From Pseudomonadota bacterium (lineage in GTDB: Bacteria > Desulfobacterota > Desulfobacteria > Desulfobacterales > Desulfobacteraceae), in assembly GCA_018816605.1 (NCBI GenBank), contig JAHIVS010000061.1, positions 1 through 8,276 on the forward strand: a stretch of DNA of 8,276 nucleotides. Direction: 5' to 3'. The notes under the pieces were generated by a model. It was given only the letters and a program-made list of their open reading frames with translations. It had not been told where the DNA came from and did no database searches. Made by a program: the position numbers and the translations under genes. Of the stretch, positions 5,439 to 8,276 are shown piece after piece; position 1 is the stretch's first letter; the number at the start of each line of letters is the position of its first letter.

Positions 5439-7620
5439 ACCGTTCCCGGATATCCGGAAGGATCATACAAAAAGTGCTTCCCTGGCCGGGGGTGCTCTCC
5501 ACTTCTATCCTGCCTCCCTGGGAGGAGATCATGTTGTGGCATAAGGACAGGCCGATACCGGTTCCCTGCTCCGAGGCTTTTGTGGAAAAAAATGGGTCAA
5601 AAGCCCTGGAAACGGTGTCCTTATCCATGCCGCACCCATTGTCGCTGACCCGTATCACCAATTGTCGCTTCAAATGGTCCTCATAGGAAACCGACAGACT
5701 GACAATGGATTCGGGTTTGTCACAGGCCTGGGCGGCGTTAATCAGAAGATTGGTGACCGCCATTTCCAGTATTTCCGGATCCGTCGCCATTTCCGGCAGA
5801 TTTTCATCAATGGTCACCTGAAAATGCCGGACCAGTTTTTTCATCTTGGGACTGGATATCTCCACACACCCCTGGATCAACTTTGCGATATCCACATGCT
5901 GGTATTCCGTGTCGCTTTTTATCTGAACAAACTTCCGGAAACTGTATACAATTTTGTTGATACGAACAGATCCGCTCTCTATATTGTCCAGAAGCCGGAA
6001 CAGATCCCGTTTGAAATCCCCATACTTCATGTCGCAGAGTTCAAGCCCCGTTTGTCCATTGGCAAAGACGTCTGTGATGGGCAAAAGGGAAAAGAGGTAT
6101 TCCCTGAGTATCGGGATATTAAAAGAGATTAAATTATTGGGGTTGTTGATTTCATGGGCCAACCCGGACGCCATGAATCCCAGGGAGGCCAGTTTTTCGT
6201 TCTGGATCACCTGACGCTCCATTCGTTTTTTTTCAGTAATATCCTGGAAGATTCCCTGAATTTCAAAGGGCTTGCCGTCGGCATCAAATACAGTGGTTAC
6301 AATAAGGCGGATATCCCGGATGGGTCCTTTTTGGGTAACAATTTTGTATTCATTGTCAAATGAATCGTGGGTTTTGATATACCGTTTCACATCCCGGACA
6401 AACCGATCCTGGTCCTTGGAAAAGATATGCTTTTCTATAAATGGATACCCCAGGATGATTTCTCCGGGCTGATACCCGAACAGCCGGTAAAACCCGTCTG
6501 AACAGTCCAGGGCATTGCCGTCCGGTGCCATGAAAAAACTGGCCAGGGTAGCGATCTTTTGGGAGGTTCTTAGATGTTTTTCCTTTCTCTGAGAATCAAT
6601 CTGGGCCCTTTTTCGCTCCAGAATTTCAGTCCGAAGCTCCTGGTTGGCGACCTGCAACTGGCAGGTTCTCTCGGTTATCCGCTGTTCCAGGGTGGCGTGG
6701 GCTTTCTCAAGATCTGCCTGGGCTTTTTTCCGCTGGTCAATATTAATGATCATGGGCAGCAGATAAGCGGATCCGTCCGGATTTCGGATCAGGCGGACCG
6801 TCACCTTTCCCCAGAAGATGGTTCCGTTTTTCCGGACATACCGTTTCTCCCCCTGGTAATGGTCGATCTTTCCTTGAAGCAGATTGGCCGTGATCTCCTG
6901 GTCCTGAACCCTATCCTCCGGATGGGTGATGTCGGCAAGACAAAGGCTGAGAATCTCTGTTTCCCTATACCCTGTCATCCGGCACATTTCACGATTGATT
7001 TTTTTGAACCGGCCTTCCGGACCGATCACTGCAGCGGCTATGGGGGCCTGCTCAAACATTCGTTTCAGCCATTTCTCGCTTTCGCGCAGGGATACCAGGG
7101 TTTTTTCATGTTTTTCGATTTCCTCTTTGAGGGAGGCATTGCTTTGACACAGGGCCAGGGTCCTTTCTCTTACGGTATCTTCAAGCAGCTTGTTGGCCCG
7201 CTGTAATTTACGCTCGCTATGTGTAATCCGGACCATGGCCTTTATCCTGGCCAGCAGGACCTCAACCGTCACGGGTTTTCCCAGGTAGTCATCTGCTCCC
7301 GATTCCAGACCCATGGCCTTATGAGTGGCTGTGGCCTCGTATCCGGTGATCATGATCACGAACATTTTGCAAAAACGGGGTGTGGAACGAATGAGGGCCA
7401 GGATCTCATGCCCGCTCATATCCGGAAGGCAGATATCCAGCAGCACAATATCCGGGAAAAAAGAGGTCAGTTTTTCGACTGCACTTCGACCTGTGGAAGC
7501 CGTTTCAACCCCATATCCGCTCCGGGCCAGGATTTTGGCATATACCGAGAGCAGCGGCAGATCATCGTCAACAATGAGAATCTTGATCTGGTTGTCCGTG
7601 TTTATATCCGGAACATCCAT
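5434..7620 (-). CDS. Soluble REC-PAS-PAS sensor histidine kinase
   Basis: A 728-residue protein without membrane segments or signal peptide, so expected in the cytoplasm. An N-terminal receiver (about 12-130) has acidic D18-D20, phospho-acceptor D62 (LLDICLPDMSG), T92 and K115 in GKP. After a coiled-coil linker (about 135-185) comes PAS1 (about 182-297, EQAPIAAAVIGPEGRF to the PAC strand PMIINIDQRKKAQ), a second coiled coil (298-345), and PAS2 (about 352-465, ending IQGIFQDITEKKRMERQ). The kinase core has H489 in GLAHEINNPNN, N-box TNLLINAAQA (N624, N628), G1 box DNGCGM (660-665), F-box FDPFFSTK and G2 box GTGIGL (686-691), all intact. The receiver at the input end suggests phosphorylation by, or feedback with, another kinase. 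It begins 6 bases after the stop of the sigma-54 activator gene (ATG at 7620..7618), with only a weak ribosome site (GAGCGGG), so it is probably coupled to it. The PAS ligand cannot be told. Confidence 0.95.
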   Translation of the reverse strand: MDVPDINTDNQIKILIVDDDLPLLSVYAKILARSGYGVETASTGRSAVEKLTSFFPDIVLLDICLPDMSGHEILALIRSTPRFCKMFVIMITGYEATATHKAMGLESGADDYLGKPVTVEVLLARIKAMVRITHSERKLQRANKLLEDTVRERTLALCQSNASLKEEIEKHEKTLVSLRESEKWLKRMFEQAPIAAAVIGPEGRFKKINREMCRMTGYRETEILSLCLADITHPEDRVQDQEITANLLQGKIDHYQGEKRYVRKNGTIFWGKVTVRLIRNPDGSAYLLPMIINIDQRKKAQADLEKAHATLEQRITERTCQLQVANQELRTEILERKRAQIDSQRKEKHLRTSQKIATLASFFMAPDGNALDCSDGFYRLFGYQPGEIILGYPFIEKHIFSKDQDRFVRDVKRYIKTHDSFDNEYKIVTQKGPIRDIRLIVTTVFDADGKPFEIQGIFQDITEKKRMERQVIQNEKLASLGFMASGLAHEINNPNNLISFNIPILREYLFSLLPITDVFANGQTGLELCDMKYGDFKRDLFRLLDNIESGSVRINKIVYSFRKFVQIKSDTEYQHVDIAKLIQGCVEISSPKMKKLVRHFQVTIDENLPEMATDPEILEMAVTNLLINAAQACDKPESIVSLSVSYEDHLKRQLVIRVSDNGCGMDKDTVSRAFDPFFSTKASEQGTGIGLSLCHNMISSQGGRIEVESTPGQGSTFCMILPDIRERY

Positions 7621-7626
7621 CCCGCT

Positions 7627-8276
7627 CTATTTCATCCCATAGGTTCGAAGTTTACGCCGCAGGGTATTTAGGCCGATTCCCAGAAGCGCTGATGTCCGTG
7701 ATTTGTTTTTTCCAGTATGGTTGTAAACCTTTAGAACATATTGTTTTTCGAGCTCTTCCAAAGGTTGAACAACCCAGGTTCCCTGTTCTGTCCCAGAGGG
7801 AATCGGTTGATGCCGGAAATGGGAAGGCAGGTGATCCACAAGGATGGTCCTTCCCCGGGACAGGTTAAAGGCCCCCTGGACAATGGACTTTAGTTCCCGG
7901 ATATTGCCCGGATAGGGATAGGCTTCCAACAGGGCCATGGTATCGGGATGGAACAGGGGCTCGCCGGAATTATGGTCTGAGGCTGCCAGGAAATGAGCGG
8001 CCAGCAGGGGGATATCCCCTTTTCTCTCCTTGAGGGACGGCAGGTGCAGCCAGGCTCCCTTCAAGCGGTAATACAGATCTTTCCGGAAGGTTTTCAGGGA
8101 AATCTTTTCTTCGATGTCTTCGTTTGTTGCGGCAATAAAGCGAAGATCTGTTTTAACGGGCTGATCTCTGCCAATGGGGAGATGTTCCCCTTCCTGGAGC
8201 ACCCGGAGCAGTTTTCCCTGGAGGTCCATGGGCAGGGAGCCGATTTCATCCAGAAACAATGACCCCTTATGGGTTA
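7627..8276 (-). CDS. Sigma-54-dependent enhancer-binding regulator, C-terminal part (runs off the right edge)
   Basis: The last 215 codons of an NtrC-type activator, which uses ATP hydrolysis to remodel sigma-54 RNA polymerase. The frame is open to the right edge, so the 5' part (Walker A, GAFTGA loop and any receiver or other sensor domain) is missing. Visible: Walker B GSLFLDEIG at the fragment start; sensor I FIAATN (about 46-51); FRKDLYYRL with arginine-finger candidates (63-71); LPSLKERKGDIPLL; sensor II YPGNIREL (121-128); and a Fis-type helix-turn-helix near the end (TSALLGIGLNTLRRKLRTYG, about 194-213). A normal internal TTG near 8259 should not be taken as the start. It sits 6 bases upstream of the REC-PAS-PAS kinase gene, so the two likely form a two-component pair. 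The N-terminal domain and target genes are unknown; targets could include the palindrome at 5361..5380. Confidence 0.93.
   Translation of the reverse strand, partial: THKGSLFLDEIGSLPMDLQGKLLRVLQEGEHLPIGRDQPVKTDLRFIAATNEDIEEKISLKTFRKDLYYRLKGAWLHLPSLKERKGDIPLLAAHFLAASDHNSGEPLFHPDTMALLEAYPYPGNIRELKSIVQGAFNLSRGRTILVDHLPSHFRHQPIPSGTEQGTWVVQPLEELEKQYVLKVYNHTGKNKSRTSALLGIGLNTLRRKLRTYGMK

Overview
The window reads as part of a Gram-negative chromosome (an outer-membrane TonB-dependent receptor is present). Its dense arrangement of PAS, hybrid and sigma-54-linked signalling proteins, and the style of those proteins, fit a deltaproteobacterium (Desulfobacterota). That placement is an impression from family resemblance, not a search result. 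Every supported gene lies on the minus strand, so transcription runs from high to low coordinates. I saw no RNA gene, CRISPR array, insertion sequence or integrase.

Right part (8276 to 5434): the C-terminal part of a sigma-54 enhancer-binding regulator (AAA+ core plus Fis-type helix-turn-helix) runs off the right edge. Six bases later comes a soluble REC-PAS-PAS-histidine kinase. The two look like one signalling operon.

Middle (5433 to 5194): a 240-base non-coding region. It holds an inverted-repeat cluster at the kinase stop codon, a 20-bp near-perfect palindrome, and two copies of an 11-bp direct repeat containing TTGACA, spaced exactly 21 bp apart in front of the receptor gene.

Left part (5193 to 1): a TonB-dependent receptor, a short spacer with a hairpin and a good sigma-70-like promoter, a small secreted YfiR-like (DUF4154) protein, a membrane CHASE8-HAMP-histidine kinase-REC hybrid whose start overlaps the YfiR stop (ATGA), and the first 23 codons of another receiver-domain protein.

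The most interesting point is this left module. In the known YfiBNR (TpbB) system, periplasmic YfiR represses YfiN, a CHASE8-HAMP diguanylate cyclase, and the outer-membrane lipoprotein YfiB relieves the repression. Here a YfiR-like protein is translationally coupled to a protein with the same CHASE8-HAMP input but a hybrid kinase output, and an outer-membrane TonB-dependent receptor sits where a YfiB-like partner might be expected. My inference is an outer membrane -> periplasm -> inner membrane -> phosphorelay pathway, with the adjacent receiver protein as a possible output. The parts are well supported; the wiring is a hypothesis.
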